This document shows, in pieces, positions 1 to 7,703 of a DNA stretch of 60,805 nucleotides. The notes under the pieces are model-generated. The model was not told the origin of the DNA and searched no databases. It saw only the letters and a program-made list of their open reading frames with translations. The translations under genes were made by a program, and so were the position numbers. The stretch lies in NCBI GenBank assembly GCA_017424405.1, contig JAFPAD010000020.1, forward strand, positions 1 to 60,805, given 5' to 3'. The DNA comes from Alistipes sp. GTDB lineage: Bacteria; Bacteroidota; Bacteroidia; Bacteroidales; Rikenellaceae. Within the stretch, counting starts at the first letter, position 1. The number at the start of each line of letters is the position of its first letter.

Positions 1-50
1 CTTGTCCTTGAGCCGGATGACCTCGGCCTTATTGCCTGCAGCCTTCACGC

Positions 51-83
51 AATGGTGTTGAGATTAATCAACACCATTTTTTT
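51..83 (+). terminator. Rho-independent terminator at window edge
   Basis: An 11-bp perfect stem (AATGGTGTTGA with TCAACACCATT) and a 6-nt loop run into seven T on the plus strand. It would end a plus-strand transcript entering from the left edge, convergent with mnmG. On the minus strand only the A side is present, so it is a weaker terminator for mnmG. Confidence 0.75.
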
Positions 84-98
84 ATCTATTTTTTCGTA

Positions 99-2006
99 TC
101 ACCTACCAAATTTTATCAGCAATACATTAATATCTGCTGGGCTCACACCTGGTATTCGTGATGCTTGACCGATGGTCTGTGGTCTGATTTTGGTGAGTTT
201 CTGACGTGCCTCTATTGTCAGGGCGTTCATCTCGTTGAAGTCAAATCCGTCTGGAATAATTATATTTTCGAGTCGATGGAGCTTCTCGGCGAGTAATTTT
301 TCGCGCTCGATGTAACCGCGATACTTGATTTGTATCTCCGCCTGCTCTATGATTTCGGCTGTGATGTTGTTCGCCTCGATAAATTTTTTCACTCTTGGCA
401 ACGCTTCAATCAGTTCCGAAAATGTAAATTCGTTGCGTGCAACCAACGCATATAGCTTTCTACCCTGCGTCGGAGCCTCCAAATTTTTCATTTTTGAAAC
501 GCTCTCAATTTCCGATATTCTTACACTGTGTTCGTGCGCAAATGAAATAAGCGATTCTACGAGCGATTTTTTTTCGACGAAATTTAGCCAATTTCTCTCC
601 GTTACGAGTCCAATTTCGTGTCCCAGCGGAGTAAGTCGAAGGTCGGCATTATCCTGGCGCAACAAAATTCTATACTCGGCACGCGACGTGAACATACGAT
701 ATGGCTCATCGACCCCCTTCGTCACAAGGTCGTCAATCAACACTCCGATGTATGCTTCGTCACGCTTGAGCACTATTGGCTCCAAGCCTTGTAACTTACG
801 GTGTGCATTTATACCTGCCATCAGACCTTGCGCTGCCGCCTCCTCATATCCCGTTGTGCCGTTCACCTGACCTGCGAAGTATAGGTTCTCTACGAGTTTT
901 GTCTCGAGCGAGTGGCGCAGCTGTGTGGGTGGGAAGTAATCATACTCGATGGCGTAACCTGGACGATAGACATGTGCCTGCTCCAAGCCACGTATCTTGC
1001 GCAGTGCCGTAAGCTGTATCTCTTGCGGTAGCGACGATGAAAAGCCGTTTATGTAATACTCGTTCGTGTCCCAACCCTCAGGCTCAAGGAAGAGCTGGTG
1101 CTGCTCCTTCTCGGCGAAGGTGCGCAGTTTATCCTCGATGCTCGGACAGTAGCGAGGACCTATGCCATGAATGGTGCCGTTGAAGAGTGGCGAACGGTCA
1201 AATCCCGTGCGCAGCGTGTCGTGCACGTCGAGCGACGTATATACCAAATAACAAGGCTTCTGCGCCTTAACCGCCTGAGTATCAGTTGAAAACGAGAATT
1301 TAGACGGCTCGCTATCACCCTCCTGAATCTCCATAACTGAAAAATCTATCGAGCGAGCGTCAATGCGTGCGGGCGTGCCTGTCTTCATTCGTCCTGCCTC
1401 AAATCCAAGCTCCACAAGGCTCTCGGTGATACCCTTCGATGCGGCGTCGGCTGCCCTACCACCCTCGGCACTTTTCTCGCCGCAGTGCATCAATCCTGCA
1501 AGGAAAGTACCTGCCGTGAGCACCACAGCCTCTGCCTTAAACTCCACGCCCATGCGTGTTTTTACGCCCTTTACGCGAGGTTTGTCGCCGCTGCGGTCGA
1601 ATATCAACTCCACCGCTGCATCTTGCCAAATGAAGAGGTTTGGCTCGTTCTCCAGCTCCTTGCGCCATAGGCGACTGAAGAGCTCCTTGTCGCACTGTGC
1701 ACGTGGGCTCCACATGGCGGCACCCTTCGAGCGGTTGAGCATGCGGAATTGAATTGTCGAGCGGTCGGTTATCACACCCATTCTTCCACCCAGAGCATCT
1801 ATCTCCCTCACAATCTGACCCTTAGCTACACCTCCCACTGCGGGGTTGCACGACATGGCAGCTATCTTTTGCATGTCCATCGTCAGGAGCAACGTGCGCG
1901 AGCCCAAGCGAGCTGCTGCGGCAGCCGCCTCCGAGCCTGCATGACCCGCTCCCACCACTATCACGTCGTAGTTGTATAAATCGTTGTTTGGATGTTGTGC
2001 AGCCAT
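99..2006 (-). CDS. mnmG: tRNA uridine-5-carboxymethylaminomethyl(34) synthesis protein MnmG
   Basis: This is a full-length MnmG (GidA), 635 aa. With MnmE it installs the carboxymethylaminomethyl group on wobble U34 of tRNAs, using FAD and a folate one-carbon donor in the cytoplasm. Visible signatures are the N-terminal dinucleotide fold GAGHAG (residues 19-24), the NPAVGG motif (54-59), the central YCPSIEDK segment, AGQVNGTTGYEEAA and the SRAEYR motif, followed by a helical C-terminal MnmE-binding region ending in the usual IPGVSPADI segment. It is the last gene of a tight minus-strand run, with its ATG only 2 nt after the ybeY stop, so it is probably cotranscribed with ybeY. The product is secure. 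Confidence 0.97.
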   Translation of the reverse strand: MAAQHPNNDLYNYDVIVVGAGHAGSEAAAAAARLGSRTLLLTMDMQKIAAMSCNPAVGGVAKGQIVREIDALGGRMGVITDRSTIQFRMLNRSKGAAMWSPRAQCDKELFSRLWRKELENEPNLFIWQDAAVELIFDRSGDKPRVKGVKTRMGVEFKAEAVVLTAGTFLAGLMHCGEKSAEGGRAADAASKGITESLVELGFEAGRMKTGTPARIDARSIDFSVMEIQEGDSEPSKFSFSTDTQAVKAQKPCYLVYTSLDVHDTLRTGFDRSPLFNGTIHGIGPRYCPSIEDKLRTFAEKEQHQLFLEPEGWDTNEYYINGFSSSLPQEIQLTALRKIRGLEQAHVYRPGYAIEYDYFPPTQLRHSLETKLVENLYFAGQVNGTTGYEEAAAQGLMAGINAHRKLQGLEPIVLKRDEAYIGVLIDDLVTKGVDEPYRMFTSRAEYRILLRQDNADLRLTPLGHEIGLVTERNWLNFVEKKSLVESLISFAHEHSVRISEIESVSKMKNLEAPTQGRKLYALVARNEFTFSELIEALPRVKKFIEANNITAEIIEQAEIQIKYRGYIEREKLLAEKLHRLENIIIPDGFDFNEMNALTIEARQKLTKIRPQTIGQASRIPGVSPADINVLLIKFGR

Positions 2007-2008
2007 AA

Positions 2009-2437
2009 CTACATCTGTGTCAATAGTTTAAGATATTTATCCTCCTTGCGATGCATCTGTTTCTCGTCTTTAGGACTTTTGTCCTTCTGTCCGCATAGGT
2101 GCAGCACGCCATGGGCTATGATGCGGTGCATCTCGTTGGTCTTTGTAGTGCCATAGATGCGTGCGTTGTCGGCAACGGTCTCTACGTCGATGAAGACATC
2201 ACCCGCCACCATACGACTGCCCTTGCGGTCGCTGTAATCGAAAGTGATGATGTCGGTGAAGTAGTCGTGTCCCACGAAGTCGATGTTCATCTTACGATGC
2301 ACCTCGCTCGAGCAGAATATGTAGTTTATATCGCCTGCTGTGTAGCCCTCAGCCTCGGCTATCGCCTTCACCCAGCGAGCTATTCTGCGCTTCTCGCGCA
2401 GGCGATATGTTATTGAGTCGTTGTAGTAACGTATCAT
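2009..2437 (-). CDS. ybeY: Endoribonuclease YbeY / rRNA maturation factor
   Basis: This 142-aa UPF0054 protein is a metal-dependent RNase acting in 16S rRNA 3'-end maturation and ribosome quality control. The signature is HGVLHLCG at residues 109-116. The classical motif is HxxxHxxxxxH; here the first two His (109, 113) are present but the third ligand position (119) is Asp, in the sequence GQKDK. From memory, Bacteroidetes homologues share this change, so it is probably lineage-typical. The gene lies 3 nt after the EnvC-like gene and 2 nt before mnmG, so the three are translationally close. Family assignment is secure; catalytic details are inferred. Confidence 0.92.
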   Translation of the reverse strand: MIRYYNDSITYRLREKRRIARWVKAIAEAEGYTAGDINYIFCSSEVHRKMNIDFVGHDYFTDIITFDYSDRKGSRMVAGDVFIDVETVADNARIYGTTKTNEMHRIIAHGVLHLCGQKDKSPKDEKQMHRKEDKYLKLLTQM

Positions 2438-2440
2438 ACC

Positions 2441-3589
2441 TTATTTCTTCTTAAAGCAGTCGGCGGCACGCATAGTCTCCTTGGGGTTTGGTGAGTATAT
2501 GCCGAAGACCATCTTATATTCGGGTTGCATGGTTGTGATGTTTACCGAAGTACCTATCACACCTATCGCTTCATTTTTGCCCACTTTGGCACCTTTTTCC
2601 ACCTTTACGCTCTCCAAGTTGGCGTATGAGGTGATGTACTCACCATGTGCCACAAACACGTCATATTGACCCGAAATGCGGTTGCGTTTAACCTCCACCA
2701 CCTTGCCGTCATATATCGAGTGTATGGTAGCACCCTTGCTGCCTGTAATCTCAGCCATGTTGCCCTTGTAACGACGCACCGTACCACCCTTCACAGGCAG
2801 GTTAAGGTTCGACGTGGTGCGTGAGAACGACGCACCCTCCTTGTTACCCTTGGTGAGCTTGCGCAACTCGTCGATGGCTGCATCTAAGCGCTCCTCGCTC
2901 TGCATCTTCTCCTTGAGTGCCGACTTCTCCTTTGACGAGAGCTGGTTCATAGTCTTCTGAGCCGACTTCACATCGCCTTGCAACTTCTTACGTTGCTCCG
3001 ACGCTTTGCGTTGCACCGAGTCGAGTGAGTGGCGACGCTGAGCAAGCCTCTCCTGTTGCGAGTTAAGCGATGTAGCCAGCGAATCAATCCTGCGCATACG
3101 CTCGGCACGCAACACCGCCATGGCGCGTATGTTTGCCATGCGACGTGCCGCATCGTTAAAGTCCTTCGATGCCAGAATGTATATTATGTAATTGTTTTGC
3201 TTGTAGTTACGATAAGCCTCGCGCACCATCTCGGCATATTTTTGCTTCTCCAAGTCGTGCTCCTTGATTGTTTGCTGGAGCATGTTTTCGTTGTTGGCTA
3301 TGTTCTTTTCGATAGACACAATCTCGTTTTCGGTGCGTGAGAGTAACGATGTGCGCAACTTAATCTGCTTGGTTATGGAGTTCATTCTCTTCAGAGCGTT
3401 CGACTTATCCTGCTTGATCTCCTTGAGTCGAAGCTCATCTTCAGCAAGTTGCTTCTCCAGCTCCTCAATAACCTTGCGTTGCTCGGCTATGCGCTCCTTC
3501 TGCTCGGCACTAATCTCCTGCGCACGAGCTACGGTGCCACCCACGAAGATGGCAAGGCATAGGGTTAGTATTATGGGCAAATGTCGCAT
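2441..3589 (-). CDS. EnvC-like murein hydrolase activator (coiled coil + degenerate M23/LytM)
   Basis: This 382-aa secreted protein has a signal peptide (residues 1-23, ending AQE). A long Lys/Glu-rich coiled coil follows (about 24-245), then a C-terminal LytM/M23-like domain (about 265-380). The HxGxD zinc-binding motif of active M23 peptidases is not visible, and the C-terminal region reads VFVAHGEYITSYANL, the form typical of EnvC-type activators. It is therefore most likely a periplasmic activator of a cell-division amidase, not an enzyme. It is 2 nt downstream of the TPR gene and 3 nt upstream of ybeY. The coiled coil plus degenerate LytM layout matches EnvC; the target amidase is not in the window. 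Confidence 0.85.
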   Translation of the reverse strand: MRHLPIILTLCLAIFVGGTVARAQEISAEQKERIAEQRKVIEELEKQLAEDELRLKEIKQDKSNALKRMNSITKQIKLRTSLLSRTENEIVSIEKNIANNENMLQQTIKEHDLEKQKYAEMVREAYRNYKQNNYIIYILASKDFNDAARRMANIRAMAVLRAERMRRIDSLATSLNSQQERLAQRRHSLDSVQRKASEQRKKLQGDVKSAQKTMNQLSSKEKSALKEKMQSEERLDAAIDELRKLTKGNKEGASFSRTTSNLNLPVKGGTVRRYKGNMAEITGSKGATIHSIYDGKVVEVKRNRISGQYDVFVAHGEYITSYANLESVKVEKGAKVGKNEAIGVIGTSVNITTMQPEYKMVFGIYSPNPKETMRAADCFKKK

Positions 3590-3591
3590 GG

Positions 3592-5403
3592 TTACTTGTC
3601 GGAGTTACTCTTTAATATTGTCATTCTCTGCTCCACCTCCTCTTTGTCAGCACCCTTGTCGAGCGCTTTCTGCCAATAGGTCTCAGCCATGAAATACTCC
3701 TTCAGGGCGTATAGTATGTCGCCGTAGTGCATCAGTAGCGCACTACTACTTGACGAGTCGAGCATCAGAGCCTTACGCATGACGTTGCGCGCTTCGTCAT
3801 ACCTGCCGAGCTTGTAGAGCACCCACGCATGAGTGTCGAGGTATGTGGCATTGTTTTCCGAGAGTATTATGGCACGTGACGACATGGTCAGAGCCCTCTC
3901 CAGCTGTTGGTTCTCCTCGCTGAGGAAGTAGGCATAGTTGTTCAGCGTCATAGCATTATCTACATACAGCTCCAGAGCCTTATCGTAGGACTCGAAGCAG
4001 AGCTGCATAGCCTTCTTGTAGCTTATCTTCACGGGGTATGCCGATGTGTCGCGCTTGATGCCCGCCTTCGCCAGCATGCTGCGACGTTCAGCCATGGCGT
4101 GATAAGTGTCGCCTATGTATCCCCATAGTTCACCTCTTAGGGTGTCGTTTTGAGCTATCTGCAACGATGACTTAAAGTTATCCACCGCACCCTGTAAGTT
4201 ACCCTTTAGGTAGAGTCTGTTGGCCTTACGTATGTAGAGTGTAGGGTTGTCGGGGAAGATAGTCATCGCCTTTGCCACATATCTATCCACCGAGTCGGGG
4301 TGTTCGAGGTAGGCCTCCAAGTCAATCACCGCCATGTAGTAATCCATCTGCGGAGGCTCCTTGTCGAGATGTAACTTGAAGAAGTCGAGAGCCGCCTGCA
4401 ACTCACCTCCCGCCAACAGATGGTCGCCATATAGGTCTATGGCACGCTTGTCATCGGGGTGATGAATAAGAAATGAGTTCAGCACACGTCCCACCGCCAT
4501 GTAGTTGCTGCCGTAGAAGTTGCGGTCGGAGACTAACTTCTGGCAAATGAGATACTTCTGATCAACGGGGTATGCAGGTTGTGCCACGAGCAACTTGATG
4601 GTGCTAAGATACCCCTTTACATCATCTTGATGAGAACAGAAGTCGGCGTAGGTTGTCAGTGCGTTGATATTTGTCGAGTCCATTCGTATGGCACTCTGCA
4701 ACGTAACGCGCGCCAGCGAGTCGCGCCCCGTTGAAGCGTATAGGTGTCCCAACGAAATCACATTATCCACCTCGTATGGAGCCTCCTCCACCGCCTGCTG
4801 TGCCTCCTCGATGGCACGGTCGGTCTGGTTTGTTCTGATGAGCAACATACGTTTGAGATCACTCAGCTGCACCATCTTACCAAAGCGCACCTCAGCCGAA
4901 TCCAACGTGGCTAATGCCGAGTAGGGCTGTTGGTTTTGGTGGTAGAGCAGTGCGAGTATGCGATAGTTATCGGGATTGTTCTTGTCGATGTCGGTTAGCT
5001 TTCGGTATATAGGCAGTGCCGTTTGAATCTCCCCTGCTATGGCGAGTGTACGTCCGTAAAGACCCATATACCAGCGACTTGTGGTGTCCTGCTCATACGC
5101 CTTGCGGGCATGATGTATGGCACGAGGCATATCCTTTTGTACGTAGAACGATGCCAATTCGTAGTGTGCTGGAGCATACGTGGAGTCAATCTCCAGCGCC
5201 TCTTGCAGCAGTGGTAAGCCCGTCGTCGTGTCGTCGTGAATGGTCAGAGCCTTCAGTGCGTCGGTGTACTTGTATGTCGCACGCAACGAGTCGGGAATCA
5301 CCAGCTGAGGTTTCTTGTCGGGCATTGCCGCATACGCCAACGGAGCGATAAACTGAAGGCTTACCGCAACACTTAGCAATATGTATAAAACTCCTCTTCT
5401 CAA
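3592..5403 (-). CDS. Secreted tetratricopeptide-repeat protein
   Basis: This 603-aa protein starts with a signal peptide (about residues 1-26, ending LAYAA). The rest is a series of TPR-type helical repeats with alternating small and aromatic residues, for example in the segments around YAPAHYELASFY, NPDNYRILALLYH and NNYAYFLSEENQQLE. No enzymatic domain is visible, so it is probably a periplasmic scaffold. Its start overlaps the end of the upstream gene by 4 nt (ATGA type) and it precedes the EnvC-like gene by 2 nt. That suggests a role in envelope or division assembly, which is an inference from context only. Confidence 0.82.
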   Translation of the reverse strand: MRRGVLYILLSVAVSLQFIAPLAYAAMPDKKPQLVIPDSLRATYKYTDALKALTIHDDTTTGLPLLQEALEIDSTYAPAHYELASFYVQKDMPRAIHHARKAYEQDTTSRWYMGLYGRTLAIAGEIQTALPIYRKLTDIDKNNPDNYRILALLYHQNQQPYSALATLDSAEVRFGKMVQLSDLKRMLLIRTNQTDRAIEEAQQAVEEAPYEVDNVISLGHLYASTGRDSLARVTLQSAIRMDSTNINALTTYADFCSHQDDVKGYLSTIKLLVAQPAYPVDQKYLICQKLVSDRNFYGSNYMAVGRVLNSFLIHHPDDKRAIDLYGDHLLAGGELQAALDFFKLHLDKEPPQMDYYMAVIDLEAYLEHPDSVDRYVAKAMTIFPDNPTLYIRKANRLYLKGNLQGAVDNFKSSLQIAQNDTLRGELWGYIGDTYHAMAERRSMLAKAGIKRDTSAYPVKISYKKAMQLCFESYDKALELYVDNAMTLNNYAYFLSEENQQLERALTMSSRAIILSENNATYLDTHAWVLYKLGRYDEARNVMRKALMLDSSSSSALLMHYGDILYALKEYFMAETYWQKALDKGADKEEVEQRMTILKSNSDK

Positions 5404-6497
5404 GGCTCTAAAATCTCCTTTTTATCCACCCAATAGAAGCGTGGACGATATGTCGATACGTCCTCGGCTTGTTGGCTGAAGACGCCTGTATTTACGTTGT
5501 AGGTAACAAGTATCTTACCATCTTTCTCAAACTGCGGGTGCGCCATGGCGTTGTAGGTAAACAAATCCTTCTTGTGCTGCTCCTTGGTGCGCAGAATGAG
5601 TTTTTGGTTGCGCCACGGACCCCAAGGGTTGTCGGCTATGAAGCTGTAAACCTCGCCCGAGTTGAACTTCTTGCGCTGCGTCAGCAACACATACTTATCT
5701 TCGAGTTTGAAGACATTGAACTGCGACGATATGGCCACACACTCCGTGCCCTCCATCGTCACCGCATCGCTCGAGTCGCTGCTCCAACCCTCGCCCGTGA
5801 AATACTCCCACTCGGTGAAGAGTTTGTCGTGGGTTGTGCGTGCCACGTAAGCAAATGCTATTGGGCTCCAGTCGTTGCGCACATCTACCTGTGCATAGAT
5901 GTAGAGATACTCCCCATCATTTAACGCTGCCATGCCGTAGTGTATTGCGTCCGAGCCCGAGAATGGAATCTCCTCGTCGCGCAACAAGCGTAGCGATGGC
6001 AACTCATATTCCAGCAGGCGGGTCTGTTTGTAGCGAAATCCCCACATACCCTCGCCGCCTTTATACATCAGCGTCTGGAAGATGTAGAGCTTATCCTGGC
6101 TCACAAAGCCATGTCCAGGCCAATACCAGAACTTACCCTCGTCCTGTACGCCTGGAGGTACCGCCGCCGAGGTGTGTCGTCCCTGCGTGTCGCAGATGGC
6201 ACTCACCTTGCCGTTATCGTAGATGTGATAAGTGTTGCGATACATGTGGAAACCCTTGGTGCGTCGCCCATCGGTCACTTCGCCCGTGTAGCTGTCGCCC
6301 ATAAGGAATATGGAACGTCCGTCGGGCAGCAGTATCGAGTACATGCCATCACCTTCGGTCACTCCTGCCTTGTCCTGTATTATCAGGCTGGCAATCGAGG
6401 TATCCTCCACCGCCGTAGGCTCTTTTTCTTGTGCCACAGCTGCCTGCACAGCACAAACAAGGCAGCACACCACTATCGCCAACAATCTCCTCCACAT
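5400..6497 (-). CDS. Secreted beta-propeller-like protein (DUF4185/DUF5005-like)
   Basis: This 365-aa protein has a signal peptide ending near residue 22 (AAVAQ). The mature part is rich in aromatic, glycine and short beta-strand segments (IFLMGDSYTGEVTDG, WYWPGHGF, LYIFQTLMY, GPWRNQKLIL), the pattern of five-bladed propellers such as DUF4185/DUF5005 or GH43-like folds. I cannot confirm catalytic acids. It follows pheS on the same strand after 83 nt of mostly heptamer repeat and overlaps the TPR gene by 4 nt. It may bind or act on surface glycans; the function is unknown. Confidence 0.7.
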   Translation of the reverse strand: MWRRLLAIVVCCLVCAVQAAVAQEKEPTAVEDTSIASLIIQDKAGVTEGDGMYSILLPDGRSIFLMGDSYTGEVTDGRRTKGFHMYRNTYHIYDNGKVSAICDTQGRHTSAAVPPGVQDEGKFWYWPGHGFVSQDKLYIFQTLMYKGGEGMWGFRYKQTRLLEYELPSLRLLRDEEIPFSGSDAIHYGMAALNDGEYLYIYAQVDVRNDWSPIAFAYVARTTHDKLFTEWEYFTGEGWSSDSSDAVTMEGTECVAISSQFNVFKLEDKYVLLTQRKKFNSGEVYSFIADNPWGPWRNQKLILRTKEQHKKDLFTYNAMAHPQFEKDGKILVTYNVNTGVFSQQAEDVSTYRPRFYWVDKKEILEP

Positions 6498-6549
6498 AAC
6501 GCTTTCTCTCTAATTTGTGTTCACAACACTATCTCCAAATCCCAGAAAA

Positions 6550-6580
6550 TTTTGAATTCTGAATTTTGAATTCTGAATTT
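6550..6580. repeat. Heptamer array abutting the pheS stop
   Basis: Four heptamers alternate TTTTGAA and TTCTGAA and end directly against the pheS stop codon (6581-6583 on the plus strand). The same repeat type occurs at 19961-19989, 21773-21802, 21935-22051 and 37402-37436. Confidence 0.85.
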
Positions 6581-7624
6581 CTACAAAGCTGAGTCGAACT
6601 GGTGCAAGAAGCGCACGTCGTTCTCGAAGTAGAGGCGAAGGTCCTTCACGCCATACTTCAACATGGCGATACGCTCAACACCCATACCGAAGGCGAAGCC
6701 CGAATATTTCTTCGAGTCGATGCCGCTTGCCTCCAATACGTTAGGATCAACCATACCGCAACCCATAATCTCCAACCAGCCTGTACCCTTACATACGTTA
6801 CAGCCCTTGCCGCCGCAGAGGTTACAGCTCACATCCACCTCAGCCGAAGGCTCGGTGAATGGGAAGTACGATGGACGCATACGTATTGTAGCGGTCTCGC
6901 CGAACATCTCCTTTGCGAAGTAGAGGATTGACTGCTTCATGTCGGCAAACGACACATTCTCGTCGATGTACAAGCCCTCCACCTGATGGAAGATGCAGTG
7001 TGCACGGTACGAAATAGCCTCGTTACGGAACACACGACCTGGACACACGATGCGGATAGGTGGCTTCTGGTGGTCCATAGCACGCACCTGAATTGACGAT
7101 GTGTGGGTACGCAAGAGCAAATCCTTCACGTTAGGCTCGTTTGACTGCTTCTCAACGAAGAACGTATCCTGCATGTCGCGTGCTGGGTGCGATGCTGGGA
7201 AGTTCAAAGCCGAGAATACATGCCAGTCGTCCTCAATTTCAGGACCCTCCGCCACGGTGTAGCCCAAGCGTGAGAAGATATCCACAATCTGATTCTTCAC
7301 AATCGAGATTGGGTGACGTGTGCCGTCGGCTGCTGCCGAGCCGGGACGTGTCATATCCTCCACAGCCGCAACCTTCACACCTGTGCCGCTACCGAGCGAC
7401 GCCTTCAGGGTGTTGATGCGCTCCTGCGCTGCCTGTTTCAGGGCGTTGATCTTCTGACCTACCTCACGTTTCTGCTCGGCTGGCACCTGCTTGAACTCCT
7501 CCATCAAGGCGTTCAGCTCACCTTTCTTACCGAGTATTCTAATGCGGAACTCCTCCACTTCTGCTGCCGATGTTGGGGTAAATGACTCCACTTCTTGGAG
7601 CAAAGAGTTAATTTTCTGAATCAT
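6581..7624 (-). CDS. pheS: Phenylalanine--tRNA ligase alpha subunit
   Basis: PheS is the catalytic alpha chain of the alpha2-beta2 class II synthetase that charges tRNA-Phe. The N-terminal coiled coil is followed by the class II core (HPISIVKNQI, FRNEAISYRAHCIFHQVEGLYID, PYFPFTEPSAEVDV, GFAFGMGVERIAM). The ATG at 7624 (MIQKINSLLQ) is chosen over one 10 codons upstream because the family starts there. An insert CNLCGGKGCNVCKGTGW holds four Cys and could bind zinc; I recall it as common in Bacteroidetes PheS. A promoter and an inverted repeat lie just upstream. pheT is not in the window. Confidence 0.96.
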   Translation of the reverse strand: MIQKINSLLQEVESFTPTSAAEVEEFRIRILGKKGELNALMEEFKQVPAEQKREVGQKINALKQAAQERINTLKASLGSGTGVKVAAVEDMTRPGSAAADGTRHPISIVKNQIVDIFSRLGYTVAEGPEIEDDWHVFSALNFPASHPARDMQDTFFVEKQSNEPNVKDLLLRTHTSSIQVRAMDHQKPPIRIVCPGRVFRNEAISYRAHCIFHQVEGLYIDENVSFADMKQSILYFAKEMFGETATIRMRPSYFPFTEPSAEVDVSCNLCGGKGCNVCKGTGWLEIMGCGMVDPNVLEASGIDSKKYSGFAFGMGVERIAMLKYGVKDLRLYFENDVRFLHQFDSAL

Positions 7625-7672
7625 TGTTATGTTGTTTTTTTGTATTATTTTCAATAAATTTGCCTCTGTAAG

Positions 7673-7694
7673 GCACGTATAACGTGCAAAGTTA
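7673..7694 (-). promoter_or_regulatory. pheS promoter -7 box with inverted repeat at the start site
   Basis: On the minus strand TAACTTTG (plus 7687-7694) fits the Bacteroidetes -7 consensus TAnnTTTG. No clear TTG lies 20 nt further upstream. Directly after the box, GCACGT-TAT-ACGTGC (plus 7673-7687) is a 6-bp perfect inverted repeat placed where transcription should start. It could be an operator or a 5' mRNA hairpin. Confidence 0.55.
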
Positions 7695-7703
7695 AGAAAA
7701 AAT

